Part shown: positions 1-7,913 of the stretch, piece by piece | How positions within the stretch are numbered: position 1 is the stretch's first letter | How the letters are laid out: each line of letters opens with the position of its first letter | DNA from: Luteococcus peritonei | GTDB lineage: Bacteria > Actinomycetota > Actinomycetes > Propionibacteriales > Propionibacteriaceae | NCBI RefSeq assembly: GCF_039526385.1 | Contig: NZ_BAAAIX010000009.1 | Span: forward strand, 124,001-188,000 | Direction of reading: 5' to 3' | DNA: 64,000 nucleotides | The notes under the pieces: generated by a model | What the model was told of the DNA's origin: nothing | What the model saw: the letters and a program-made list of their open reading frames with translations, nothing else | Database searches by the model: none | Made by a program: the position numbers and the translations under genes

Positions 1-338
1 TGGGGATGCTCACCGGCTTCTTCGGCGTGGGCGGCGGTTTCGCCGTGGTGCCGGCGCTGACGCTGGTGCTCGGCTTCACGATGCACCAGGCGATCGCCAC
101 CTCGCTGCTGGTGATCTGCATCAACTGTCTCACCGCGCTCGCCTCCCGGGTGGGCAGCGGCATCGGCCTCGACTGGGGCGTGGTGCTGCCCTTCGCCGTC
201 GGCGCCAGCCTCGGCAGCCTGGTGGGTGGTCGACTCACCCGCGGGATCGACCCGCGCACCCTGCAACTGGCCTTCGCCTGCCTGCTGGTGGGACTGTCGC
301 TGTGGATCGGCGGCCAGAACATCCCCCAGCTGTTCTGA
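1..338 (+). CDS. TauE/SafE family sulfite exporter, C-terminal part (5' end outside window)
   Basis: The reading frame is open from the first base, so only the last ~110 residues of a membrane permease are present. The visible part begins with the glycine-rich signature GFFGVGGGFAVVPAL, which opens the second half-repeat of TauE/SafE proteins. It continues with three to four hydrophobic helices and ends QNIPQLF. Family members export sulfite or organosulfur anions, or act as general anion permeases; the substrate cannot be read from this fragment. A strong hairpin shortly after the stop would end the transcript. Confidence 0.85.
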   Translation, partial: GMLTGFFGVGGGFAVVPALTLVLGFTMHQAIATSLLVICINCLTALASRVGSGIGLDWGVVLPFAVGASLGSLVGGRLTRGIDPRTLQLAFACLLVGLSLWIGGQNIPQLF

Positions 339-373
339 GCCGCGGTCACCAGCGCCCGTCCCCCGTGCATGGC

Positions 374-406
374 GGGGCCCCGGCGCCGTCGCGGCACCGG
401 GGCCCC
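374..406. terminator. Bidirectional hairpin between convergent genes
   Basis: A 10-bp GC stem (GGGGCCCCGG at 374-383 with CCGGGGCCCC at 397-406) continues inward with GCC/GGC pairing. It lies between the ends of the TauE/SafE gene and the VOC gene, which converge here. There is no T-run, as is usual for actinobacterial terminators. Confidence 0.65.
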
Positions 407-418
407 GGCCGGGGCTGA

Positions 419-820
419 TCAGCCGCCGATGTTGACCATCCAGCGCACGCCGAAGCGGTCGGTGATCATGCCGAACTCGGCACCCCACATCTGCTGCGCC
501 AGCGGCACGGTCACCTCGCCGCCCTGGGCGAGACCCTGGAACCAGCCGCGCATCTTCTCGGCCTCGGACTCGTCGCCCACCAGGGAGACCGACATGTTGT
601 CGCCGAAGGTCAGCGGCATCTCGTCGGGGGTGTCGGAAGCCAGCAGCACCAGGCCGTCGGCGGTGGTGAGCATGGAGTGCATCACGCCCTGCATCTCGGG
701 CATGCCGGAGTCGGCGAAGGACATGACCTGCAGATCGCCGCCCAGCACGCTGCGGTAGAACTCCATGGCCTCCTGACAGGTGCCGCGGAAGTTGATGTAG
801 GGGTGGAGCGTGACGCTCAT
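419..820 (-). CDS. VOC family protein (PhnB-like)
   Basis: A 133-residue protein of the vicinal-oxygen-chelate/PhnB-like family. The N-terminal TLHPYINFRGTCQEAMEFY is typical of this group (strand, then helix with AxxFY), followed by the GG(D/E) turn. The length equals one complete paired beta-alpha-beta-beta-beta unit set. Relatives include small glyoxalase-fold proteins often annotated as 3-demethylubiquinone methyltransferase-like, but no enzyme activity is assigned to most. It stands alone, with a GAGG-type ribosome site just upstream of the ATG. Function beyond the fold is not inferred. Confidence 0.85.
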   Translation of the reverse strand: MSVTLHPYINFRGTCQEAMEFYRSVLGGDLQVMSFADSGMPEMQGVMHSMLTTADGLVLLASDTPDEMPLTFGDNMSVSLVGDESEAEKMRGWFQGLAQGGEVTVPLAQQMWGAEFGMITDRFGVRWMVNIGG

Positions 821-883
821 CGGGTCTCCTCAAGTAGTTGAATCGGAAAGATTCTACTGCCCGTCATGATGCTGCCCCGCCAC

Positions 884-889
884 TAGATT
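884..889 (+). promoter_or_regulatory. -10 box of a leaderless promoter
   Basis: TAGATT at 884-889 is followed by only 7 bases (ggggacc) before the ATG at 897. Transcription starting about 7 bases after the box would begin at or next to the start codon. No Shine-Dalgarno sequence is present. Confidence 0.5.
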
Positions 890-896
890 GGGGACC

Positions 897-1550
897 ATGC
901 CGCTGCTCTTCCTGGACCTGGACAACACGCTGGTGGACCGCGCCGCCGCCTACCGCCTGTGGGCGCAGGGCTTCCTGGCCCAGCAGGGGGCCGACCCCGC
1001 GCTGCTCGAGGAGATGGTGCGCGCCGACGGTGACGGGCTGCGTCCCAAGCCGGAGGTGCAGGCTGACATCGCCCAGCTGCTGGACCTCGATGCCGAGCAG
1101 GCCGCCACCATCACCACCGTGCTGCGCCAGGGCGTGCTGGACCACCTGGCCCTCGACCCCACCGTGCCGGTGGCCCTGGAGAAGGCGCGCGCCGCGGGCT
1201 GGACCCCCTTCATCGTCACCAATGGCGTGGTGCCGCAGCAGGACCTGAAGATCACCAACCTGGGCCTCGACGCCCTGGTGGACGGCTGGGTGGTCAGCGA
1301 CGTGGTGGGGGTGCGCAAGCCCGACCCGCGCATCTTCACCATCGCCGCCGAGCAGGCCGGCCAGCCGCTGGAGGGCGCCTGGATGGTCGGTGACGCGCAC
1401 GACACGGACATCGAGGGTGCCCAGGCCGCCGGCCTGCGCTGCATCTACATGAGTCGCGGGCGCGCCTGGCCGCAGGATCTGCCCGAGCCCGACGCCTTTG
1501 CCGACAGCCTGCCCGAGGCCGTCGACATCGTGATCGCCTCGGGCACCTGA
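897..1550 (+). CDS. HAD family hydrolase (phosphatase)
   Basis: A 217-residue haloacid-dehalogenase-superfamily hydrolase. Motif I DLDNT is at residues 7-11 (nucleophile and acid/base Asp). Motif II is the Thr in FIVTNG near residue 105, motif III the Lys in VRKPDPRIF near 141, and motif IV GDAHDTDIEG near 165. The cap is inserted between motifs I and II, as in phosphoglycolate-phosphatase-like members (subfamily IA). A TTG nine bases upstream is in frame, but the ATG is preferred because it sits at leaderless distance from a -10 box. The substrate is unknown; small phosphorylated metabolites are usual. Confidence 0.88.
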   Translation: MPLLFLDLDNTLVDRAAAYRLWAQGFLAQQGADPALLEEMVRADGDGLRPKPEVQADIAQLLDLDAEQAATITTVLRQGVLDHLALDPTVPVALEKARAAGWTPFIVTNGVVPQQDLKITNLGLDALVDGWVVSDVVGVRKPDPRIFTIAAEQAGQPLEGAWMVGDAHDTDIEGAQAAGLRCIYMSRGRAWPQDLPEPDAFADSLPEAVDIVIASGT

Positions 1551-1578
1551 ACCGGAGCGAAGCCTTCCCGACGACGAC

Positions 1579-1614
1579 AGGGCCGGGCGGACCCCAGGGG
1601 ATCCGCCCGGCCCT
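1579..1614 (+). terminator. Strong hairpin terminator after HAD gene
   Basis: A perfect 13-bp stem, AGGGCCGGGCGGA (1579-1591) with TCCGCCCGGCCCT (1602-1614), closes a loop in which CCCC and GGGG can also pair. It lies 28 bases after the HAD stop codon and also faces the end of the small membrane gene on the other strand. Confidence 0.7.
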
Positions 1615-1648
1615 GCTGCGTCGTGCCGGGTGCTGGACGCTGCTGAGC

Positions 1649-1786
1649 TCAGACGGTGACCGGCTCCTCGGCGCGGGTGCTGCCGATCAGCTGGGCCAGG
1701 TCGGCCGGGCGTGGCTGGGCCCGGCAGATGACGACGGCGGCAACCAGCCACAGGGTGGCCACCAGGAAACAGATCAGTGCGGTCAT
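1649..1786 (-). CDS. Small membrane protein, 45 residues
   Basis: This very short gene has a clear ribosome site (TTAGGAGT, about 7 bases before the ATG at 1786). The product starts MTALICFLVATLWLVAAVVIC, one membrane helix of about 21 residues, followed by a charged tail ending EEPVTV. It resembles the 56-residue protein encoded just upstream on the same strand (start MT-L, the VA-LW core, helix first and then a polar tail), so the two look like duplicated paralogues. The spacing of TTCCTG and TACGGT upstream (17 bases) could be its own promoter. Function is unknown; single-helix peptides of this kind often modulate larger membrane complexes. Confidence 0.6.
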   Translation of the reverse strand: MTALICFLVATLWLVAAVVICRAQPRPADLAQLIGSTRAEEPVTV

Positions 1787-1953
1787 GTGGGTACTCCTAA
1801 GGGTCGGCGGTGCACCCCGAACACCGCACCTCGACGGCGAGGCGTGATCACCGTAGCGGTTCAGCAAGTCTTCAGGAAGTGGATCCGGGAAAATTTTCAT
1901 CCCGCTCTGACCAGCGCTGATGAGGTCGAGGCGCGCAGTGGGTCGGATGGCCG

Positions 1954-2124
1954 TCAGGCGGCGGCGATCCGGTCGTCCTCCGGGGTCGTGGCCCACGACT
2001 GGCCGGGCTCGGGGGCCAGTGCGGTGTTCACGGCCAGGCGGGTGGAGTCGCGGCCGTCGGCCAGCCAGAGCAGGGCTGCGAGGGCCCAGAGCAGGGCGAC
2101 GAGGGCGATCAGCAGAACGGTCAT
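1954..2124 (-). CDS. Small membrane protein, 56 residues, paralogue of the downstream one
   Basis: The start is ATG at 2124, with GGAG about 8 bases upstream. The first 23 residues (MTVLLIALVALLWALAALLW) form one membrane helix. The tail is polar and acidic, ending DDRIAAA. It shares its opening and the VA-LW helix core with the 45-residue protein encoded 170 bases downstream. A hairpin (CTTCCAC/GTGGAAG, about 2159-2180) lies in its leader. Longer reading of the same frame to 2307 is unlikely because the upstream codons have no ribosome site. No family is recognised. Confidence 0.55.
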   Translation of the reverse strand: MTVLLIALVALLWALAALLWLADGRDSTRLAVNTALAPEPGQSWATTPEDDRIAAA

Positions 2125-2507
2125 GTGGGGGGCTCCGCGGGTGTGGCTGACAGGTGGCTTCCACTCCCCGCGGTGGAAGGGTTCTCCGGCTTTCCCGGTA
2201 CTGCGTCCGAAGGATGGTTCGGCAGCCTCCCCCGCGCCGCCTCGGGTCCAGCATGGCAAGTGCTGGACATCTGTGCCAACCGGCTGGGACAGAATTATGT
2301 CGACCAACTGTTCAGTTCTTCACTTCCCGCGGAGCACAGCCTTCCGCTTCCTCAGGTGCGCTGGTTCGGTTCCGGCCGCAGGCGTCCGGTGGAGTAACCT
2401 CGGTCGTCCATGCCGAAGCCCTTCCCCGCCCCCGCCGTCTGCAACGGCGCAGCCGTGCCCGCGCGGGGGAAGGACCGCACCACGGAGCAGGACGGAGGCC
2501 AGCAGCA

Positions 2508-4271
2508 GTGAGCACCTCGGCCTTCGAGCACATCTCCCCGGCCTGGCCCGGTCGCGCCCCCTGGGGCACCGCCCGCAGCCTGCGCGCCTGGCAGCAGGAG
2601 GCGCTCGACATCTACCTGCGCGACGAACCACGCGACTTCCTGGCCGTCGCCACCCCCGGCGCCGGCAAGACCACCTTCGCGCTGCGGGTGGCCAGCGAGC
2701 TGCTGCAGCGCCGCATCATCACCCGCATCGTCGTGGTGGCCCCCACCGAGCACCTCAAGGTGCAGTGGGCCGAGGCCGCGCACAAGGTGGGCATCAACAT
2801 CGACCCCGGTCTGGGCGGCTCGATGCGCGGACGCTCCCGGGAGTACGACGGCATCGCCGTCACCTATGCCGGCGTCGCCGCACGGGTGCACCACTACCGG
2901 GCCCGCACCGAGAACTTCAAGACCCTGGTGATCCTCGACGAGGTGCACCATGCCGGCGACGCGCTGAGCTGGGGCGATGCCATCCAGGAGGCCTTCGACC
3001 CGGCCACCCGGCGGCTGGCCCTGACCGGTACCCCCTTCCGCTCCGACGACAGCCCGATCCCCTTCGTCACCTACGAGGAGCTGCCCAGCGGCGCCAAGCA
3101 GTCGCGGGCCGACTACACCTACGGCTATGCCGAGGCGCTGCGTGACCACGTCGTGCGCCCGGTGCTCTTCATGGCCTACGGCGGTCCGATGCGCTGGCGC
3201 ACCAAGGCCGGCGACGTGCTCTCCGCCAACCTGGGCGAGGCGCTCACCAAGGACCTCACCGCCCACGCCTGGCGCACCGCGCTCGACCCCAAGGGCGAGT
3301 GGATGGGGGCCGTGCTGCAGGCCGCCGACGTCCGGCTCACCGAGGTGCGTCGCCACGTCCCCGACGCGGGCGGCCTGGTGATCGCCACCAACCAGACCCA
3401 GGCCCGCGCCTACGCCCGGCTGCTGGAGCAGATCACCGGCGAGAAGCCCACCGTCGTGCTCTCCGACGACACCGGCGCCTCCAAGCGGATCGAGCAGTTC
3501 AGCGCCTCCGACAGCCGCTGGCTGGTCGCGGTCCGGATGGTCTCCGAGGGTGTCGACGTGCCGCGCCTGGCCGTGGGCGTCTACGCCACCGCCACCTCCA
3601 CGCCGCTCTTCTTCGCGCAGGCGGTGGGCCGCTTCGTGCGTACCCGGCGCCGCGGCGAGGTGGCCACCGTCTTCCTGCCCACCGTGCCGGTGATCCTGAG
3701 CCACGCCGCCCTGCTGGAGCAGCAGCGCGACCACATCCTCGGCGGCCGCAAGAAGGCCGATGCCGACGACCTGTGGGCCCAGGAGGAGGCCCTGATGGAG
3801 GAGGCGAACCGCTCCGAGAGCGCCTCCGACGACCTGCTGAACGGTGAGTGGGAGGCGCTGGAGAGCGTCGCCCAGTTCGACCACGTCATGTTCGACGCCC
3901 AGCAGTTCGGCCTGAACGCCGAGCCCAGCTCCGCCGAGGAACAGGAATTCCTGGGGCTGCCCGGCCTGCTGGAGCCCGAGCAGGTCTCCGACCTGCTCAA
4001 GGAGCGCCAGCGACGCCAGATGGCCCGGCGCGAACGGATGGAGAAGAAGGAGCGGGTGCCCCCGGAGGTGAGCCTGCACCGGGCGCTGGAGACCAAGCGC
4101 AAGGAGCTGAACTCCCTGGTCAGCCAGTACGCCCGCTCCCGCGGCATCCCGCACTCCCACGTCCACGCGGAGCTGCGACGCCAGGCCGGCGGCCCGCCCC
4201 TGGCCAAGGCCACCACAGACCAGGTGGACGCCCGGATCCGCCTGGTCCGCCGCTGGCACACCGGACGCTGA
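2508..4271 (+). CDS. DEAD/DEAH-box superfamily 2 helicase
   Basis: A 587-residue SF2 helicase. Walker A TPGAGKTT is near residue 49, DEVH (in ILDEVHHAGD) near 144, TGTPFRSD (motif III) near 173, and motif VI QAVGRFVRTR near 371, so both RecA domains are complete. A C-terminal 200-residue charged helical region follows (KERQRRQMARRERMEKKER). The GTG start is chosen because GGAGG lies 9 bases upstream; the frame is open further upstream, but that stretch is low-complexity and lacks helicase similarity. Proteins of this type are widespread in Actinobacteria as a putative DNA repair or nucleic-acid helicase; the substrate is not known. Confidence 0.88.
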   Translation: MSTSAFEHISPAWPGRAPWGTARSLRAWQQEALDIYLRDEPRDFLAVATPGAGKTTFALRVASELLQRRIITRIVVVAPTEHLKVQWAEAAHKVGINIDPGLGGSMRGRSREYDGIAVTYAGVAARVHHYRARTENFKTLVILDEVHHAGDALSWGDAIQEAFDPATRRLALTGTPFRSDDSPIPFVTYEELPSGAKQSRADYTYGYAEALRDHVVRPVLFMAYGGPMRWRTKAGDVLSANLGEALTKDLTAHAWRTALDPKGEWMGAVLQAADVRLTEVRRHVPDAGGLVIATNQTQARAYARLLEQITGEKPTVVLSDDTGASKRIEQFSASDSRWLVAVRMVSEGVDVPRLAVGVYATATSTPLFFAQAVGRFVRTRRRGEVATVFLPTVPVILSHAALLEQQRDHILGGRKKADADDLWAQEEALMEEANRSESASDDLLNGEWEALESVAQFDHVMFDAQQFGLNAEPSSAEEQEFLGLPGLLEPEQVSDLLKERQRRQMARRERMEKKERVPPEVSLHRALETKRKELNSLVSQYARSRGIPHSHVHAELRRQAGGPPLAKATTDQVDARIRLVRRWHTGR

Positions 4272-4282
4272 TCCGCGCCCCA

Positions 4283-4303
4283 GGACGGTCGTGCGGACCG
4301 TCC
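4283..4303. terminator. Hairpin between convergent genes
   Basis: GGACGGTC (4283-4290) pairs perfectly with GACCGTCC (4296-4303) across a 5-base loop. It lies between the helicase stop and the end of the opposing anti-sigma-like gene. Confidence 0.55.
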
Positions 4304-4322
4304 CGGCAGGCGCGGGGTGCGA

Positions 4323-5249
4323 TCAGGGCCGGGGTTCCTGGGTGGTGTCGGTGATCTCGTCCCATGTGGTCGTGGTGGTGTAGGGCTGGGGCGAGGTGGC
4401 GGGGCCGCTGTCACGGACCGCGACGCGGCGCACCGGCAGCAGGCTGTCCTTCGCGAGGGTGATCGTGTCGCGCGTGGTCGGCCATCCCGGGGCCGAGTGG
4501 TCCAGCACCAGCACGGCGCGTCCGTCCAGAGTGGCTTCACTCACCGTCACGCCACGGCTGCTGCGGGCCAGCTGCACCAGGGAGGCGCGCATCGCATCGC
4601 TGATCGCCGGGTTGGTGAGCCAACTGATGGCCCCCTGCCACTGCTGCATGCCCTCGGGCATCGGCGCGGTGGTGGGGCTGGCGGGCTGCGGCCGGAAGGT
4701 GCTGCCCTTGCCGGCCAGCAGCCAGGCCGACAGCTTCTGGGCGTCGGCAGGAACCTGGCCCAGCTCCGCGGCCGCGCTGGTCGTCGGCTCCAGCTCCCGG
4801 CCGTCCTGCCAACGACGCTGACTGCCGTCGGCCTCGTAGGAGTCCAGGTTGTGGAGGGTGTCCGCCGTGGCGCTTCCCTCGAACTGGACGGTCTCGGTGC
4901 AGCGCACCAGCAGCCGGTGCCCCTCGGCGATGGGGCGTCCTCCCTCGATCATGCCGGCCACCTGCGGGGCGCTGGCGGACGGCGACGGGCCGGCGGGGGA
5001 GGCCTGGTGGGTGGACTGCAGCAGGTTGACCCCGCCGATCCCCACGGCGGCGACGGCTGCGGCGGCGATGCCCAGGCGCAGGAAGCGACCCCGGCTGTCG
5101 GTGGGCTCGGCGGGCAGCACCTCGTCGAGGATGGTCTCGCGGCGCAGATCCCAGTCAGGGGCGGCCGTCAACAGGTCGTCGGGGGCCAGCAGCGCCAGGT
5201 CGTGCAGCTCGAACTCGTCGAGCTCGGGGCGGTGGCTCGTCTCAGGCAT
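4323..5249 (-). CDS. Membrane-anchored partner of the ECF sigma factor (CU044_5270-like)
   Basis: A 308-residue protein with an acidic cytoplasmic N-terminus (residues 1-56, rich in DL and DE), one membrane helix at about 57-77, and a large extracytoplasmic part. This is the layout of proteins that follow ECF sigma genes in Actinobacteria (CU044_5270-like) and may act as anti-sigma factors; no zinc-binding anti-sigma motif (HxxxCxxC) is visible. The start at 5249 overlaps the end of the sigma gene by 8 bases and has AAGGAG in front, so translation is probably coupled. The anti-sigma role is inferred from position and topology. Confidence 0.7.
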   Translation of the reverse strand: MPETSHRPELDEFELHDLALLAPDDLLTAAPDWDLRRETILDEVLPAEPTDSRGRFLRLGIAAAAVAAVGIGGVNLLQSTHQASPAGPSPSASAPQVAGMIEGGRPIAEGHRLLVRCTETVQFEGSATADTLHNLDSYEADGSQRRWQDGRELEPTTSAAAELGQVPADAQKLSAWLLAGKGSTFRPQPASPTTAPMPEGMQQWQGAISWLTNPAISDAMRASLVQLARSSRGVTVSEATLDGRAVLVLDHSAPGWPTTRDTITLAKDSLLPVRRVAVRDSGPATSPQPYTTTTTWDEITDTTQEPRP

Positions 5250-5742
5250 GGTGGGCTCCTTGCAGGTCGTCGGTGCGCAGTCGTGCACGCGCGCGGTGGA
5301 TGCGCACGCGCAGTGCGCCGGGGGTGGTGCCGAGGACGCGGGCGGCGTCGCGGGTGCTGAGCCCGTCCCAGGCGATCAGCAGCAGGGCCTCGCGATCATC
5401 CTCGGACAACGAGGACAGGGCCTGCAGGATCTGTTGCCGGTTCACGGCCGTGAGCTCCGGGGAGGCGGTGGCCAGGTCCTCGAGCGGGGCCAGGCGCTGG
5501 GCGGTCTGGCCCTGGCGCTGGTCCTTGCGTCGCTGTGCCGAGATGGTGTTGCGGGCCGTGACGATCAGCCAGGGCAGCGGATCGGGCGGCAGCTGGTCGC
5601 GCTTGCGCCAGGCGATCGCATAGGTCTCGGCGACGGCGTCCTCGGCGGACTGCGCGCCGGCATGACGCAGGCAGTAGGCCATCAACCGCTGGGCGGTCTG
5701 GTCGTACATGGCCTCGAAGCCGGCCTTCTCGTCGGTGCTCAC
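5242..5742 (-). CDS. ECF-type RNA polymerase sigma factor
   Basis: A 166-residue sigma-70-family factor. Region 2 (about residues 8-75, with AEDAVAETYAIAWRKRDQL and PWLIVTARNTISAQRR) recognises the -10 box and core polymerase. Region 4 (about 105-160, LSEDDREALLLIAWDGLS then an HTH ending RVRIHRARARLR) binds the -35. The start is the GTG at 5742; the frame is open further upstream, but the extra residues are not sigma-like. A short palindrome GTGTTACAC lies about 30 bases upstream and may be part of the regulatory region. It is co-transcribed with the membrane protein whose start it overlaps. The signal it answers is unknown. Confidence 0.9.
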   Translation of the reverse strand: MSTDEKAGFEAMYDQTAQRLMAYCLRHAGAQSAEDAVAETYAIAWRKRDQLPPDPLPWLIVTARNTISAQRRKDQRQGQTAQRLAPLEDLATASPELTAVNRQQILQALSSLSEDDREALLLIAWDGLSTRDAARVLGTTPGALRVRIHRARARLRTDDLQGAHHA

Positions 5743-6083
5743 AACACGTACCGTCCGTCGGGGCGAGAGTGTTACACCACGAGTGTCACCCATGCCCGGA
5801 CAGGTTGCCGTGAGGCGCGGTGCGAGACCGCGTCGCAGGGATGGAGGGGTCGGCGCCCGACAGCTCGCTGCGTCGGGGAAGCGCCCTGGTGGGCAACAAC
5901 CGCGGCGTCCGCGGGGGTGGGGCTCAGCGCATCTGGATGGTTTTGGCTTCAACAAATTACACTTTGAACGAGCAAGCTGACATAGCCGCTTGTCGGACAT
6001 CCGTCCGAGTTGAGTCTTCGGTGTGCTCGTTGCGGTACGCGCGCCTGGCCGCGGCCCTCGTCGTCGACCCGCCCGGTACCCCC
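5743..6083. other. Intergenic region, sigma promoter side
   Basis: The promoter of the sigma gene must lie at its left end. The rest contains an unusually AT-rich island (about 5938-5985, with caacaaattacactttgaac) in otherwise GC-rich DNA. No gene is supported: open frames here are short of any family pattern and run into the repeats. Confidence 0.4.
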
Positions 6084-6293
6084 GGCAGTGCCTCCTCCCC
6101 GACCGGGCCCTGCGGCAGTGGCTCCGCCCCGACCGGGCCCTGCGGCAGTGGCTCCGCCGCGACCGGACCCTGCGGCAGTGGCTCCGCCCCGACCGGGTCC
6201 CGCGGCAGTGGCTCCGCCGCGACCGGACCCTGCGGCAGTGCCTCCTCCCCGACCGGACCCCGCGGCAGTGCCTCCGCTCCGACCCCGTTCCCG
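6084..6293. repeat. 30-bp tandem repeat array, seven units
   Basis: Units begin GGCAGTG at 6084, 6114, 6144, 6174, 6204, 6234 and 6264, an exact 30-bp period with consensus GGCAGTGgCTCCgCC followed by CGACCGGaCCC and a short joiner. Because 30 is divisible by 3, all frames stay open and give repetitive Ser/Gly/Pro/Thr peptides, so the open frames are a consequence of the repeat. The units directly abut without spacers, which excludes a CRISPR array. Confidence 0.85.
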
Positions 6294-6317
6294 TCGCTTC
6301 GACCCCTCAACTACCGG

Positions 6318-6424
6318 GTCGGAGTGCAGCGAGCGGGGTCTGAGCGCGCAGAGAAGGGTCGGAGCGCAGCGAACGGGGGCGGAGCACACCGAGCGGGGGC
6401 GGAGCACACCGAGCGGGGTGACAG
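6318..6424. repeat. ~21-bp degenerate tandem repeat
   Basis: Units of about 21 bp of the type GGAGcgCAgCGAgCGGGG (GGAGTGCAGCGAGCGGGG, then GGAGCGCAGCGAACGGGG, then GGAGCACACCGAGCGGGG twice) follow the 30-bp array. The last two are nearly identical. No gene is recognised. Confidence 0.65.
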
Positions 6425-6652
6425 CGTCCCGGGGAGACGGTGGCCTTGATGACTGCGTGTCCCTCACGATGGGCGCCAGGGAGGGAGATGGATTCTGGCC
6501 CGGCCGTCGCCGCGCGACGTGGTCCATCCGGCGCATGGACCACGAACTGTACGGATTGTTGGTGATCGTGGTTGCTCTACCAACCCCAACCGCTGACGAT
6601 CCGGCGCGGCTCCTTGCGCCTGCCGCTCGCCGACCGGGAGCCCGGACCGGCC

Positions 6653-6683
6653 CCGGCCCCGGACCGCTCGGGTCCGGGGCCGG
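6653..6683 (-). terminator. Terminator of the mmd operon
   Basis: A perfect 13-bp stem, CCGGCCCCGGACC (6653-6665) with GGTCCGGGGCCGG (6671-6683), and a 5-base loop lie 70 bases beyond the mmdB stop codon on the minus strand. Confidence 0.75.
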
Positions 6684-6753
6684 TTCCCGTCGGAGGACAG
6701 GAAGGGCGTGCCAGGCGTCGTGCGCCCGTCGTCGCAGCAGGCCAGCGGATGGC

Positions 6754-7908
6754 TCAGGCGGTGCCCATCAGGGCCAGCAGCACGCCGCCGGCGACGCAGG
6801 AGGCCACCTGGCCCGCCGCATTCGCGCCCATGGCGTGCATCAGGATGAAGTTCTCGAAGTTCTCCCGCGAGGCCTCCTTCTGCACCACGCGGGCCGCCAT
6901 CGGGAAGGCCGAGATGCCGGCCGCACCGATCAGCGGGTTGAACTTGCCGCCCGAGAGCACGTTGAGCAGCTTGCCGAACAGGACACCCGCGGCGGTGTCC
7001 ACGCAGAAGGCCAGCAGGCCCAGCACCAGGATCATCAGCGTCGACCACTTCAGGAAGCTGGAACCCACCATGGTGGAGCCGATCGCCAGGCCCAGGAAGA
7101 GGGTGACGATGTTGGCCAACTCGTTCGACGAGGTGCCCACCAGGCGCTCCACGACGCCCGACTCGCGCATCAGGTTGCCGAACATCAGCATGCCGATCAG
7201 CGGGGTGGCGAAGGGCACCAGGATGCCCACCACCACGGTCACGATCACCGGGAACAGGATCCGGGTGCGACGGCTGATCGCGCGCGAGGAGTAGGGCATC
7301 TGGATGCTGCGCTCCTTCTGGGTGGTCAGGGCGCGCATGATCGGCGGCATGATGATCGGCACCAGCGACATGTACGAATAGGCCGCCACCGTGATCGGCG
7401 CCAACAGGTCCGGGGCCAGCTTGCGGCTGACATAGATCGACGTCGGTCCGTCGATGGCGCCGATGATGCCGATCGAGGCGGACTGCTCGCGGCTGAAGCC
7501 CAGCAGCACGGCCAGGATCAGCGTCATGAAGATGCCGAACTGCCCGGCGGCGCCCAGCAGCACCATCTTGGGATTCTCCAGCAGCGGGCCGAAGTCGGTC
7601 ATGGCGCCGATGCCCACGAAGATCAGCAGCGGGAAGAGCTCGTTGTCCACGCCGGCATGGCGCAGCACGCTGAACATCCCCTCGTCGCCCACCAGCGGGG
7701 ACAGCGGCAGGTTGGTGAGCAGGCAGCCGGCGCCGATCGGCAGCAGCAGGAGCGGTTCGTACTCCTTGACGACGGCCAGGCCGATCAGGATGCCGCCGAC
7801 GATCATCATCACCACGCCCTGCCAGGTGACATGGGTCAGGCCGCGCAGCAGCAGGTCGATGGTGGACTCCATCGGGACCAGCTGCGGGGCAAGTGAGGCC
7901 AGGGTCAT
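6754..7908 (-). CDS. mmdB: Na+-translocating methylmalonyl-CoA decarboxylase, beta subunit (membrane carboxybiotin decarboxylase)
   Basis: A 384-residue polytopic membrane protein of the OadB/GcdB/MmdB family. This subunit decarboxylates carboxybiotin and couples it to Na+ export. The conserved segment GIIGAIDGPTSIYVS is at about residues 147-161 and carries the essential Asp (D153 here). A second conserved block near 315-345 (GGKFNPLIGAAGISAFP) and HAMGANAAGQV at the end are also present. Length is normal for the family. It is last in the mmdA-mmdD-mmdC-mmdB operon, 5 bases after mmdC. Glutaconyl-CoA or oxaloacetate decarboxylase beta subunits are homologous; the methylmalonyl-CoA assignment comes from the alpha subunit. 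Confidence 0.92.
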   Translation of the reverse strand: MTLASLAPQLVPMESTIDLLLRGLTHVTWQGVVMMIVGGILIGLAVVKEYEPLLLLPIGAGCLLTNLPLSPLVGDEGMFSVLRHAGVDNELFPLLIFVGIGAMTDFGPLLENPKMVLLGAAGQFGIFMTLILAVLLGFSREQSASIGIIGAIDGPTSIYVSRKLAPDLLAPITVAAYSYMSLVPIIMPPIMRALTTQKERSIQMPYSSRAISRRTRILFPVIVTVVVGILVPFATPLIGMLMFGNLMRESGVVERLVGTSSNELANIVTLFLGLAIGSTMVGSSFLKWSTLMILVLGLLAFCVDTAAGVLFGKLLNVLSGGKFNPLIGAAGISAFPMAARVVQKEASRENFENFILMHAMGANAAGQVASCVAGGVLLALMGTA

Positions 7909-7913
7909 CGCGA

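Noticed and set aside
6084..6293. CRISPR array
   Set aside because: The 30-bp units touch each other with no unique spacers, and no cas gene is present.
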